Positions 54,795 through 63,315 of a DNA stretch of 64,000 nt are shown piece by piece; within the stretch, counting starts at the first letter, position 1, and every line of letters begins with the position of its first letter. The notes below the pieces were generated by a model, which made no database searches, was not told where the DNA came from, and saw only the letters and a list, made by a program, of their open reading frames with translations. The position numbers and the translations under genes were made by a program. This DNA is from Staphylococcus sp. KG4-3. GTDB lineage: Bacteria > Bacillota > Bacilli > Staphylococcales > Staphylococcaceae. The DNA lies in contig NZ_CP166245.1 in the NCBI RefSeq assembly GCF_033597815.2, forward strand, positions 2,418,001 through 2,482,000, read 5' to 3'.

Positions 54795-55703
54795 ATGAAA
54801 ACAAAAAAACGTATGTTAGGTATTATTTTAGCGATTGTAGGTGCATCCTTTTGGGGGCTTGGCGGAACAGTATCAGATTATCTATTTAGGTATAGGCATA
54901 TCGATGTTAACTGGTATGTTACCACTAGACTACTACTTAGTGGCGTAATACTTATGATCATTTTCAAAATATTAAATCCCAAACATTCCATATTTACTAT
55001 CTTCTCAAACTTTACAAGTACGATACAGATGTTGATATTCTCTATTTTTGGTATGTTACTCGTACAATACTCATATATGGCTTCTATCGATGAAGGTAAT
55101 GCAGCAATAGCTACGTTACTGCAATATATTGCTCCTGTTTATATTATTTTCTGGTTTATTATACGTGGCAAAGCAACTTTTAAGATTTTCGATTTAGTAA
55201 CTATTACGCTGACACTTACTGGTACATTTCTACTCTTAACAAATGGTTCTCTAAGTCGTCTCGTAGTACCAACTTCAAGCATCACTTGGGGAGTGGTTTC
55301 TGGTATCGCCCTTGCCTTTTACACTATATATGCAACGAAATTATTAGTTAATTTTTCTTCAATCTTAGTGGTAGGATGGGCGATGTTAATTTCAGGAATA
55401 TTGATGAATTTCAAAGCACCATTGTGGCAATTTGATATTTCACAAATAACGTTCAGTACACTAAGTTATTTAGGTTTCGGTATTATAGGAGGAACTGCAA
55501 TTGCTTTCTTTTTCTTTATAAAAAGTTTGCAGTATTTATCAGCAAAGGAAACCACTTTATTTGGCACAATAGAACCTGTAATGGCTATTGTGTCTAGCGC
55601 TATTTGGTTAAAAGTAACATTTCTACCATTCCAATTATTAGGTATAGTATTAATTATGTTATTAATCTTAATGATTTCTTTAAAAAAGAATCATACAAAT
55701 TAA
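54795..55703 (+). CDS. EamA/DMT-superfamily permease
   Basis: 302-residue membrane protein with ten helices in two EamA repeats (about 10-140 and 155-295). Marks: GASFWGLGGTVSDYLF (about 16), NAAIATLLQYIAPVY (about 98), and YLSAKETTLFGTIEPVMAIVSS (about 250-271), the typical end of repeat 2. DMT carriers export or import metabolites such as amino acids; the substrate here is unknown. Divergent from an AraC regulator, which likely controls it. Confidence 0.85.
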   Translation: MKTKKRMLGIILAIVGASFWGLGGTVSDYLFRYRHIDVNWYVTTRLLLSGVILMIIFKILNPKHSIFTIFSNFTSTIQMLIFSIFGMLLVQYSYMASIDEGNAAIATLLQYIAPVYIIFWFIIRGKATFKIFDLVTITLTLTGTFLLLTNGSLSRLVVPTSSITWGVVSGIALAFYTIYATKLLVNFSSILVVGWAMLISGILMNFKAPLWQFDISQITFSTLSYLGFGIIGGTAIAFFFFIKSLQYLSAKETTLFGTIEPVMAIVSSAIWLKVTFLPFQLLGIVLIMLLILMISLKKNHTN

Positions 55704-55764
55704 AATTAATACATTATTAAATTGATGTTAGCATCTATATGATTTATTCTAATGAATAATTAAA

Positions 55765-55816
55765 AAGAAGTGAGGTGGCAGTCTAAATTAAATATTAGAC
55801 TGCCACCTCACTTCTT
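55765..55816. terminator. Bidirectional terminator
   Basis: 22-bp perfect stem starting AAGAAGTGAGGTGGCAGTC, 8-base loop, flanked by A- and T-runs. Between the DMT permease and the alpha/beta hydrolase genes. Confidence 0.88.
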
Positions 55817-55880
55817 TATTGTATTTTAGAAATTTAAGTTTTATCATTTCGTTATTAAACTACCTTGATTCAAACTAAGG

Positions 55881-56855
55881 CTAATATTTTTTAATAATCT
55901 GCTTTAGTTTTGTTATTACTTGTGCTCTTTCAGGAATTGGAAATACGGGATAAATATGAAACAAGTTATACCCTGGTAAAAAATCATGACTTATATTCTT
56001 TTTATTCAACATATTCGAAAGTTTAAGTACATCTGGATATAATGTTTCCTTTGTACCAATGATTAACGTAATATGCCCCAGCCCTTCTAAATCTCCAAAC
56101 ATCGGGGAAACACGCCAATCTGTTAAAGATAAATCTCCAGACCATAGTTCTAAGAAAAACTTACTTCCTTCTCTAGCTAACATCGGATCAATTTCTTCAT
56201 AAACTGCTGACTCTGGATTAGATAATGTTGCATCTAGTACAGGAGAAATCAAAATAATATTACTTGGCTGAGGTAATGATTGCATTTTAATATACTGAGC
56301 AAATGATAACGCGATTTGCCCACCAGCTGAATCTCCCATCACTATAATTTGATGTGGATCTTCTAACTCCCTTACAATACTTTCATATATTTCTTTTAAT
56401 AATGTAAATGTCTCTTTATAAGTCGCATGTGGCACTTTTGGATAAATAGGTAAGACGATTTTCGCATTCAATTCACTTGCAAGTGTATCGATATAATCAA
56501 AGTGATTTTTCATTGGATTTTGGAACCAAGCACCACCGTGTATATATAATACGACTTGTTGTTGTCTATCAGATTGATTATTGATTGTATAAACCGTAGA
56601 CTGTTGTACTGTTGTCGCTTGCACCCTATGTTTAAAACGATATTCTGTACCATTGTATAGACCCTTTGTTTCTTCTTTCACAGCATCTAAACTTTTTTGC
56701 GCATTTTCAACATTTTCAAATGAACTTTTCGTATTAGTGATTTTTAACATTAATTCATATAAAAAGCTTTTATAACTTCGTTTTTCTCTTACTTTTACGT
56801 ATAGATATGAAGCGGCAATTGTCACACTTGATAATGTAGCTATTTTTTTTATCAT
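55881..56855 (-). CDS. Alpha/beta hydrolase, hormone-sensitive-lipase family
   Basis: 324-residue esterase. An N-terminal hydrophobic stretch (ATLSSVTIAASYLYV, about 6-20) may anchor it in the membrane. Oxyanion motif YIHGGAWFQNP (about 103-113), nucleophile in GDSAGGQ (about 173-179), and acid/base region near DPMLAREG and NLFHIYPVFP (His about 305). Family members hydrolyse short acyl esters or carbamates. Single gene. Confidence 0.85.
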   Translation of the reverse strand: MIKKIATLSSVTIAASYLYVKVREKRSYKSFLYELMLKITNTKSSFENVENAQKSLDAVKEETKGLYNGTEYRFKHRVQATTVQQSTVYTINNQSDRQQQVVLYIHGGAWFQNPMKNHFDYIDTLASELNAKIVLPIYPKVPHATYKETFTLLKEIYESIVRELEDPHQIIVMGDSAGGQIALSFAQYIKMQSLPQPSNIILISPVLDATLSNPESAVYEEIDPMLAREGSKFFLELWSGDLSLTDWRVSPMFGDLEGLGHITLIIGTKETLYPDVLKLSNMLNKKNISHDFLPGYNLFHIYPVFPIPERAQVITKLKQIIKKY

Positions 56856-56983
56856 AATTTTTCCTCCTTGCCTATTACATTAATATTGCTATTACATATA
56901 GTTTATAACACACTCAACAATAATTTTAACAAAAGGAACTATCTCATTAACTAACTGTGACATTTTTGAAATTCATGAAGCCC

Positions 56984-57502
56984 CTACCATATATTTTCAG
57001 ACTCAGTATTATAGAATTCATTCAACATCATAGACATATAAAATTCATCAAAAAAATGGCCATCCATATAAACAGACTTATGTTTAATCCCTTCAATCTT
57101 AAAGCCTACCTTTTCATAAAAATTTACAGCGGGTTTATTAGTAGTAATCACTGTTAATTCCAACCTTCTGATGCCTTTGCGTTCAGCCCATTTAAAAGTT
57201 TCATCAAACATTTGCGTCGCTAAACCTTGTTGTTTCAAATCATTGATTAATCCACTAACAATGTAACCAATATGCCTCACCTTTGCTAATGTACTAATAT
57301 GTACTGATAAATAACCTAAGATTTGGTTATTTTCCGACTTGACACCAATATAAAAATTGCGCTTTATGTCATCTATAAAACGTTCTTTATCGAAATTTCT
57401 TTCATCTGGTAAATAGAGCATATATTGGGACTCTTCATCAATTTTTCTCATACAATCATAAAGCGCTTCCGCTTCATTTGGACAAATTCTTTCAATTCGC
57501 AT
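56984..57502 (-). CDS. GNAT N-acetyltransferase
   Basis: 172-residue GNAT enzyme: MRIERICPNEAEALYDCMRKIDEES at the start, YLSVHISTLAKVRHIGYIVSGL in the core, acetyl-CoA motif KQQGLATQMFDE (about 107) and RLELTVITTNKPAVNFYEKVGFKIEG near the end, as in acetyltransferases of the YkkB/SpeG-like general type. I start at ATG 57502 because AAGGGGGA precedes it; an upstream in-frame TTG at 57520 lies ahead of that site. Acceptor unknown. Confidence 0.82.
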   Translation of the reverse strand: MRIERICPNEAEALYDCMRKIDEESQYMLYLPDERNFDKERFIDDIKRNFYIGVKSENNQILGYLSVHISTLAKVRHIGYIVSGLINDLKQQGLATQMFDETFKWAERKGIRRLELTVITTNKPAVNFYEKVGFKIEGIKHKSVYMDGHFFDEFYMSMMLNEFYNTESENIW

Positions 57503-57627
57503 AAAAATCCCCCTTAGCACTATGAATTTTACTTGTCATACATTATTTAACATAATTATGACAGTTTTTATCAAATTTTCCACTTTTTTATGACGAGCAA
57601 TTTAATTTCTGAAAAAGCATAAAAAAA

Positions 57628-57650
57628 CTGAGACATAATTAATGTCCCAG
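57628..57650 (-). terminator. Terminator of the thioredoxin-like gene
   Basis: CTGAGACAT / ATGTCCCAG hairpin (one mismatch), 5-base loop, followed on the minus strand by TTTTTTTATG. Confidence 0.75.
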
Positions 57651-57770
57651 CTGTTTCATAATCTTTGCTTAATAGATTTCAAAAATATAATAAACCCTGT
57701 AGAAACTTATATTACAAGAATTTCATTATTTTATTAATATGAGTGACTATGGAAAAGTGCTTATCAAATT

Positions 57771-58100
57771 TTAGTTATCTAAACTTTGATACATTAAGTT
57801 CAATTGATGTTCAAATTGTTGCATATCAATGAAACGACCCTGGCGATGCATTTCTTTTCCTTCTAGATATATCAAATCTACTGGTACAGTAAAGATAGAT
57901 AATTCCCCTGCTATCTCTTCTAACTCGCTTTGATTAACAATACCCAAAGGTACGTTAGGAAAGTCTTTTACTATATCAGCTATCTGTGGCAATACTGCAT
58001 GACACACACTACAATTGTCCCTCATAATGTGTATTACAGCCAATGGATGTCGAGCTATAAAGTCATGAAATGAATCTATCGTTGGCAATGTCTGTTGCAC
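57771..58100 (-). CDS. Thioredoxin-like protein with CSVC active site
   Basis: 109-residue cytosolic thioredoxin-fold protein. The active site is MRDNCSVCHAVLPQ (CxxC at residues 30-33) and a cis-Pro is in IFTVPVDLIYLEG (about 73). The Ser-Val pair between the cysteines differs from the CGPC of thioredoxin, so it probably acts on specific partners. Starts at GTG 58100, nine bases after GGTGG. Preceded on the same strand by the thioesterase gene at 58235 with a separate gap. Confidence 0.82.
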   Translation of the reverse strand: MQQTLPTIDSFHDFIARHPLAVIHIMRDNCSVCHAVLPQIADIVKDFPNVPLGIVNQSELEEIAGELSIFTVPVDLIYLEGKEMHRQGRFIDMQQFEHQLNLMYQSLDN

Positions 58101-58234
58101 GATTGAACACCACCTTTATTTTAATAAATTGAATATCATTATGCCTTGTTTATCTATAATGTAGCAAACTTTTTGCTTACTTATAATACCATACATGAAC
58201 ACATTCAAATTCCTAACTAAACTAACTATTATTC

Positions 58235-58633
58235 TCACAGTATACTTTGAAAAACTTCTGGTAATTTTGTCACCTTTTGATTTTGTAGGTCAAAAAACGT
58301 ACCATTTTGATGGCCTAAACAATGTACTTTGTCCTCAGACACAATCTCAAACTCAAATTCCCACCGCAATTTGCTCGCTTTTACAATGTAGCAACGGCCT
58401 ATAGGTTTATCATGTATAGTTATAGGAGTTTTATATTCTGCCTCTGTTTTCATTAATATTGGTGAAATATGTTGATTCATCATATCAGAGTAAGGCATAT
58501 ATTGATTTATAAAATCCGTACGTAAATCTTCAAACCACCTGATATATACTATGTTACTTACGATACCCATCGCATCTATATCGTAACCATTCACTTCTAT
58601 CGCTTTTTCTGACACTAATTTTCTAATGGTCAT
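58235..58633 (-). CDS. Acyl-CoA thioesterase, hotdog fold (YbgC/FadM-like)
   Basis: 132-residue hotdog protein. The catalytic region IEVNGYDIDAMGIVSNIVYIRWFEDLRTDF (about 12-41) contains the family pattern Y-x-x-x-D-x-x-G-x-V-x-N-x-x-Y, with Asp17/19 as the probable catalytic residue. Such enzymes hydrolyse acyl-CoA or 4-hydroxybenzoyl-CoA-like thioesters. Single gene, ATG with AAGGAGCG ahead. Confidence 0.83.
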   Translation of the reverse strand: MTIRKLVSEKAIEVNGYDIDAMGIVSNIVYIRWFEDLRTDFINQYMPYSDMMNQHISPILMKTEAEYKTPITIHDKPIGRCYIVKASKLRWEFEFEIVSEDKVHCLGHQNGTFFDLQNQKVTKLPEVFQSIL

Positions 58634-58774
58634 GACTCATTACGCTCCTTATATAATTACGTAGAATGCTACAACTCAATGTTATAAATATAGTAATACG
58701 CAAATTCACCAATATAAACTTCATCTATAATACATTACTTTAATGCAAACATAATAATAGTTTTTAGTTTATTG

Positions 58775-59758
58775 CTATTTATCCTGTATAATTTCAGGAA
58801 GCAATTGTTGAATACGCGTTCTTGTTGCCTGTGTGTAACCTTGTAATCCACCTGTATGAATAAATAAAATATTATTTTGATTGTCGTAGCTACCAGCTTT
58901 AATTTCTTCAACTAAACCTCTAAAGGCTTTTCCTGTGTAAGTTGGGTCTAAAATAATCCCTTCTTGTTGGGCAATATCTATATAAAATTGCAATTCTTCA
59001 TCTGTTGCTTGTCCATAACCAAGACCAATATAATCATCATTGATAGATATCATGTCAAATGATGATATACTATCATCTAAATGAGTTAATATTTCGATTA
59101 TTTTTGTTTTAAATTCATGCGCACTTTGAGTGACTGCGAACCCCATGATATTTTTATTTAAACCGTCTTTTATATTACCGTACCAAAGACCAGCATAAGT
59201 TCCTCCAGAACCGACGGCTAAATTAATTGAATCGAATTGGACGTCCATCTCTTTTTCTTGTTCAACAATTTCATTAAAAGCATTGATATAACCGTGTGAT
59301 CCTATCCAATCAGAAGCGCCTGCTGGTATCGCAAATGTCCGTTCTCCTTGTTTTTCTAATTCATTTTGTAATGCTTCCATTGCTTCTTCTCTTGAAGCTG
59401 ATGGCTCAATGATATGAATATGCGCCCCCAACATCGCATCTAAAAATAGATTTCCTTCAAACTCTGCCAAGTTACCTCGAAGTACTAAATGACATGTTAT
59501 GTTGAATTGTGCACATAATGCAGCGGTCGCTCTTGCGTGATTTGATGTTATTGCCCCTGTTGTGATTACTGTATCATAGCCATTATCCAAGACATATTGC
59601 AAGGTATATTCTAATTTACGCACCTTGTTACCAGAAATTTCAGTTCCAGTATAGTCATCTCTTTTAATATAAATATTTTTACCTAAAGTCTCACTTAACT
59701 GTTCTAATTTATGAATAGGCGTTTTCAAATTAGCTACATTTAATTTGTTTTGTAACAT
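58775..59758 (-). CDS. D-cysteine desulfhydrase / ACC-deaminase-like PLP enzyme
   Basis: 327-residue fold-type II PLP enzyme. Schiff-base Lys in EISGNKVRKLEY (about 47), substrate loop GAITSNHARATAALC (about 72), and GSGGTYAGLWYGN near 190 as the phosphate loop. Residues fit D-cysteine desulfhydrase (DcyD) or 1-aminocyclopropane-carboxylate deaminase types; D-cysteine to pyruvate, sulfide and ammonia is the usual assignment. Start is ATG 59758, eight bases after GGAGG; the ATG at 59773 overlaps it. Last gene of an acetyltransferase-VOC-DcyD cluster. Confidence 0.83.
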   Translation of the reverse strand: MLQNKLNVANLKTPIHKLEQLSETLGKNIYIKRDDYTGTEISGNKVRKLEYTLQYVLDNGYDTVITTGAITSNHARATAALCAQFNITCHLVLRGNLAEFEGNLFLDAMLGAHIHIIEPSASREEAMEALQNELEKQGERTFAIPAGASDWIGSHGYINAFNEIVEQEKEMDVQFDSINLAVGSGGTYAGLWYGNIKDGLNKNIMGFAVTQSAHEFKTKIIEILTHLDDSISSFDMISINDDYIGLGYGQATDEELQFYIDIAQQEGIILDPTYTGKAFRGLVEEIKAGSYDNQNNILFIHTGGLQGYTQATRTRIQQLLPEIIQDK

Positions 59759-59787
59759 TTTTCTTTCCTCCATTTAGTCATATTTGG

Positions 59788-60309
59788 TTATGGTTCTGGT
59801 ATAAAGACAGTTGCTTCACTATTGTCCGGGTAATAAAAACCATTCGGTACTGTTTGTAACTCAATTAAACTCCCCCATGGTGTTTTAACATATACTGTTT
59901 GATTACCGGCCGTATCTTCATATCTTGTATTAGCATGTGGCTCAGATACTGGTATACCTCCAGCTTGTTTAACTTGAGCTAGTGTGTTATCAAAGTCATC
60001 CACATAAAATGAAATATGTGTAAATCCTATATCCTGTAAAGATATCGGATTATTTTGTGTAGCATGCTTAAATTCAAACATCTCTATGTTAGGGCCATTA
60101 TTAAATACCATCATTCTTTTTTTTATAATTACTGCCTCTTCTTCAATATTCAAAACATGTTCAATATGTGGCCCTCCTCGCGGCTCGTCTGCTTTAGTCT
60201 GGCTATCATACGCAATTTTACCGTTTAAAGCTTCTTTAAAAAACTGAGTAGCACTTTCAATGTCAGGAACTGTTAATCCTATATGGTTTATGCCTCTAGT
60301 AAGTTCCAT
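59788..60309 (-). CDS. VOC-family (glyoxalase-like) protein
   Basis: 173-residue single-chain VOC protein: RGINHIGLTVPDIESATQFF (His about 8), IEMFEFKHA (Glu about 77), GFTHISFYVDDFDNT (His about 96), WGSLIELQTVPNG (Glu about 152). These four residues can form a metal site as in glyoxalase or dioxygenases. It lies between an acetyltransferase and the D-cysteine desulfhydrase gene on the same strand with gaps of about 21-29 bases, so likely one operon. Substrate unknown. Confidence 0.82.
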   Translation of the reverse strand: MELTRGINHIGLTVPDIESATQFFKEALNGKIAYDSQTKADEPRGGPHIEHVLNIEEEAVIIKKRMMVFNNGPNIEMFEFKHATQNNPISLQDIGFTHISFYVDDFDNTLAQVKQAGGIPVSEPHANTRYEDTAGNQTVYVKTPWGSLIELQTVPNGFYYPDNSEATVFIPEP

Positions 60310-60330
60310 ATACTCCCTCCTAATAACAAA

Positions 60331-60891
60331 TTATCTTTGTCGCTGCTCAAATTGCTTTTTAAGTAGGACATATCTATTCATGTCTCTATAATTTTCACCA
60401 TCAAAGATGTCTTCTACATCTGTAGCTAGAAAAGTAAATCCTGTTTTTTCAGCTACTTTGTTACTGGCTATATTTCTAACATCAGCTTTAATTATAAGTT
60501 TGTTAAGAGATAACGTTTCAAACGCAAAGTGACATAAATGATTAACACAATTTGTTACTATGTTTTTACCCGTATATCCTTCAGCTATCCAATAACCTAC
60601 TTCAGCTTTATTATTATTATCATCTATTTTATGTAAATCAACAGTACCTATAAGTGTTGTTTCATAGTAAATTAAAAACAATCTCGCTTTATTGTCCGCA
60701 TGCTGCTGAATCATCATTTTTAAATATGCACGTTCATCTTCAATCGTCACATCGTCTGTTATAAAACCTAAAAATGGTGACAAGTGTTTAAAATTATTTT
60801 TAATTGTTCTATATAGTGATTCCGCCATATTTAATTCTGGTGGGACTAATGATACTTTCGACATTACATTCATTGTTGGTTTATATTTCAT
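60331..60891 (-). CDS. RimJ/RimL-type GNAT acetyltransferase
   Basis: 186-residue acetyltransferase of the ribosomal-protein-serine N-acetyltransferase type. Segments: VPPELNMAESLYRTIKNNFKHLSPFLGF, YETTLIGTVDLHKID, AEVGYWIAEGYTGKNIVTNCVNHLCHFAF (acetyl-CoA region, about 112-140) and IIKADVRNIASNKVAEKTGFTF. First gene of the cluster with VOC and DcyD. I place the start at ATG 60891 in GGGTGATAAAAATG; GTG at 60900 is an alternative. Acceptor unknown. Confidence 0.82.
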   Translation of the reverse strand: MKYKPTMNVMSKVSLVPPELNMAESLYRTIKNNFKHLSPFLGFITDDVTIEDERAYLKMMIQQHADNKARLFLIYYETTLIGTVDLHKIDDNNNKAEVGYWIAEGYTGKNIVTNCVNHLCHFAFETLSLNKLIIKADVRNIASNKVAEKTGFTFLATDVEDIFDGENYRDMNRYVLLKKQFEQRQR

Positions 60892-60990
60892 TTTTATCAC
60901 CCATTACTTTCTCTTTTCTTAATTCTAATAATATTTACAATTTCAGAATATTTCAACATTTTTATTTTCGTGTGAATTCCTGAGCTAATA

Positions 60991-61030
60991 AAAAAGCTCG
61001 AGACATATCGTATTATGCCTCGAACTCTTT
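60991..61030 (-). terminator. Terminator of ptsG
   Basis: AAAAAGCTCGAGACATA / TATGCCTCGAACTCTTTT hairpin with two mismatches. On the minus strand it is followed by TTTTTTATTAG. Stop codon of ptsG is at 61052. Confidence 0.75.
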
Positions 61031-61051
61031 TAGTTTTAATTTTATAATTTA

Positions 61052-63085
61052 TTATTTTTGACTAATTTTCATAATTACTTCATCAATAGATACATTTTTT
61101 GCATCGGCTGTTTCAATTGTACGATCTTCTAAATTTGTTATGATTAAAGGTGTTACAATACTTGGTGCATTAGACTTAATATAGTCTAAATCAACCTTCA
61201 TAAGTGGTTGACCTTTCTTAATAGAATCTCCAGTATTCACAAGACTTTCAAAACCTTCACCATTTAACTTAACTGTATCGATGCCTATATGAATCAATAA
61301 TTCTATGCCTTGTTCAGATTCTAACCCAATAGCATGTTTTGTCGGGAAGATTGTTTTAACTGTCCCATCAAATGGCGCTACAATTTCTCCATTTTCTGGA
61401 ATAAAACCTACACCATCACCCATCATTTTTTGAGCAAATACTTGATCTGGCACTTCTGACAAAGGAATAAGTTGTCCATTACCCGGAGCATAAACCTCTG
61501 TTTCTGATACTTTATTTAATTGAACAGTATTTTCCTCATCTTCTTCAGTGATTGTAGTCTCACTAGGTTTTGTGATTTCACCTTTCATAATTAAGGACAT
61601 ATCATGTTTGATTTGATCAGATTTAGGTCCGAAAATTGCTTGCATATTATTACCTACTTCGAGTACACCTGAAGCACCTAATGCTTTTAATTCCGCAGTA
61701 TCCACTTTACTTTTATCTGCTACTTCAACACGCAATCTCGTAATACATGCATCAAGGTGTTTGATATTTTCTTGTCCACCCATTGCGTTTAACACATTAA
61801 ACGGTAATTCGCTTGCAGATGAATTCGTAGCTTGCGCTTGTTTATCTTCGCGACCTGGTGTTTTGTATTTAAATTTAAGGATAAAGAATCGGAATACAAA
61901 GTAGTAAATCACTGCGTAGACTAGTCCTACAGGAATGACTAACCACCATTGTGTTTTATTAGGTAAGACGCCTAATAAGACATAATCGATAAATCCACCT
62001 GAGAAAGTATAACCTAAATGTACATCTAGTAAATATAAAGTTAAGAAAGATAGACCATCAAGAATTGCATGAATTAAAAATAGTAATGGCGCTACAAATA
62101 AGAATGAAAATTCTAAAGGTTCTGTAATACCTGTTAAGAAAGAAGTTAAAGCTGCTGATCCCATTAAGCCAGCTACTACTTTTTTATTTTCAGGTTTTGC
62201 TGTGTGATAGATTGCTAAAGCTGCTGCTGGAAGACCAAACATCATAACTGGAAATTCCCCTTGCATAAATTTACCAGCTGTTAAATTACTACCTTCTTTA
62301 ATTTGTTCAATAAATATACGTTGGTCACCGTGAATTATTTCGCCAGCTGCATTTTTCCAGGCGCCAAATTCAAACCAAAACGGTGCATGGAAAATATGAT
62401 GCAAACCAAATGGAATCAACAAACGTTTAATAAATCCAAATAAGAAAACTGCGACCCCTGTATTTGAATCTAATAAACCTTCACTAAATGCGTTTAAGCC
62501 AGATTGAATACTTGGCCATATTAATGCCATTGGGAACGCTAATACAAATGAAGTTGTTGCCATCATAATCGGTACAAAACGTTTACCAGCAAAGAAACCT
62601 AAATAGGACGGTAGCGAAATGTTATAGAACTTGTTATAACACCACGCTGCTAATGCCCCAATAATAATACCGCCAAACACACCCGTTTGTAATGTAGGTA
62701 TGCCTAAGACACTTGCATAACCACTTGCTGCGTCGTTAACATTGTCTGGCGTCACATGTAAAAATGCCCCCATCGTTTTGTTCATAATAACATAACCGAC
62801 AAATGCTGCAATTGCTGCAACACCATCTCCACCAGCTAAACCTATCGCAACACCCAAAGCAAATATCATTGGTAAATTATCAAATATACTGCTTCCAGCG
62901 CCTGCCATCATTTCGGCTACACTTTGAACACCAGCATTTTGAATAAATGGTAGATAGTGTTGTAGTTCCTCCCCTTGTATAGCTGTGCCTATTGCCAGTA
63001 ATAGCCCGGCAGCAGGTAAAATAGCGACTGGTAACATTAAAGCTTTACCTATACGCTGAAGCTGTCCAAATAGCTTTTTAAACAT
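61052..63085 (-). CDS. ptsG: PTS glucose-specific transporter EIICBA
   Basis: Takes up glucose and phosphorylates it to glucose-6-phosphate using HPr~P. 677 residues: EIIC membrane domain (about 1-410, starts [29 protein letters not shown]), EIIB (about 425-505, phosphocysteine in [13 protein letters not shown], about 448), and EIIA (about 520-677, phospho-His in [12 protein letters not shown]). This C-B-A order and length match staphylococcal PtsG. The leader holds a GlcT-type antiterminator/terminator (63138-63208) behind a good promoter, so expression depends on glucose. Confidence 0.93.
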   Translation of the reverse strand: MFKKLFGQLQRIGKALMLPVAILPAAGLLLAIGTAIQGEELQHYLPFIQNAGVQSVAEMMAGAGSSIFDNLPMIFALGVAIGLAGGDGVAAIAAFVGYVIMNKTMGAFLHVTPDNVNDAASGYASVLGIPTLQTGVFGGIIIGALAAWCYNKFYNISLPSYLGFFAGKRFVPIMMATTSFVLAFPMALIWPSIQSGLNAFSEGLLDSNTGVAVFLFGFIKRLLIPFGLHHIFHAPFWFEFGAWKNAAGEIIHGDQRIFIEQIKEGSNLTAGKFMQGEFPVMMFGLPAAALAIYHTAKPENKKVVAGLMGSAALTSFLTGITEPLEFSFLFVAPLLFLIHAILDGLSFLTLYLLDVHLGYTFSGGFIDYVLLGVLPNKTQWWLVIPVGLVYAVIYYFVFRFFILKFKYKTPGREDKQAQATNSSASELPFNVLNAMGGQENIKHLDACITRLRVEVADKSKVDTAELKALGASGVLEVGNNMQAIFGPKSDQIKHDMSLIMKGEITKPSETTITEEDEENTVQLNKVSETEVYAPGNGQLIPLSEVPDQVFAQKMMGDGVGFIPENGEIVAPFDGTVKTIFPTKHAIGLESEQGIELLIHIGIDTVKLNGEGFESLVNTGDSIKKGQPLMKVDLDYIKSNAPSIVTPLIITNLEDRTIETADAKNVSIDEVIMKISQK

Positions 63086-63137
63086 CTAAAAACATCCCTT
63101 CCAAAATATAATTTGATCGCTATTAGTGCGCAAAAAA

Positions 63138-63188
63138 AGGCATGAGCAAACAGACTATTCCCTATAGTCTTTCTGTTTGCTCATGCCT
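63138..63188 (-). terminator. Leader terminator of ptsG
   Basis: 16-bp perfect stem AGGCATGAGCAAACAG / CTGTTTGCTCATGCCT with a 19-base loop, followed on the minus strand by a run of seven Ts. It lies about 50 bases before the ptsG start. Confidence 0.9.
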
Positions 63189-63208
63189 GCTTAACCAGTA
63201 ACACGCAA
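63179..63208 (-). promoter_or_regulatory. RAT site for GlcT antiterminator
   Basis: Minus strand TTGCGTGTTACTGGTTAAGC followed by AGGCATGAG, overlapping the first arm of the leader terminator. It resembles the Bacillus ptsG RAT (ACGTGTTACTGATTC...AGGCATGAG, recalled). GlcT bound here would prevent terminator formation when glucose is present. Confidence 0.8.
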
Positions 63209-63229
63209 AATAACGATATGTTTTTTTAC

Positions 63230-63258
63230 ATTATATAACGCTTTCATAAAATATACAA
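63230..63258 (-). promoter_or_regulatory. Sigma-A promoter of ptsG with possible cre
   Basis: TTGTAT, 17 bases, TATAAT on the minus strand. The stretch TGAAAGCGTTATAT (63233-63246) between and into the -10 box matches 12 of 14 cre positions, so CcpA might act here too. Confidence 0.7.
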
Positions 63259-63278
63259 TATAAATTTTAATTTTTAAT

Positions 63279-63296
63279 TTGTATAAGCTTATACAA
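63279..63296. promoter_or_regulatory. Perfect 18-bp palindrome upstream of ptsG promoter
   Basis: TTGTATAAGCTTATACAA. It starts 20 bases beyond the ptsG -35 box, close to the end of the YfcC-like gene. No spacer and no U-run, so a protein-binding site is more likely than a terminator. Confidence 0.4.
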
Positions 63297-63315
63297 TTGC
63301 ACTAAATAACTCGTG

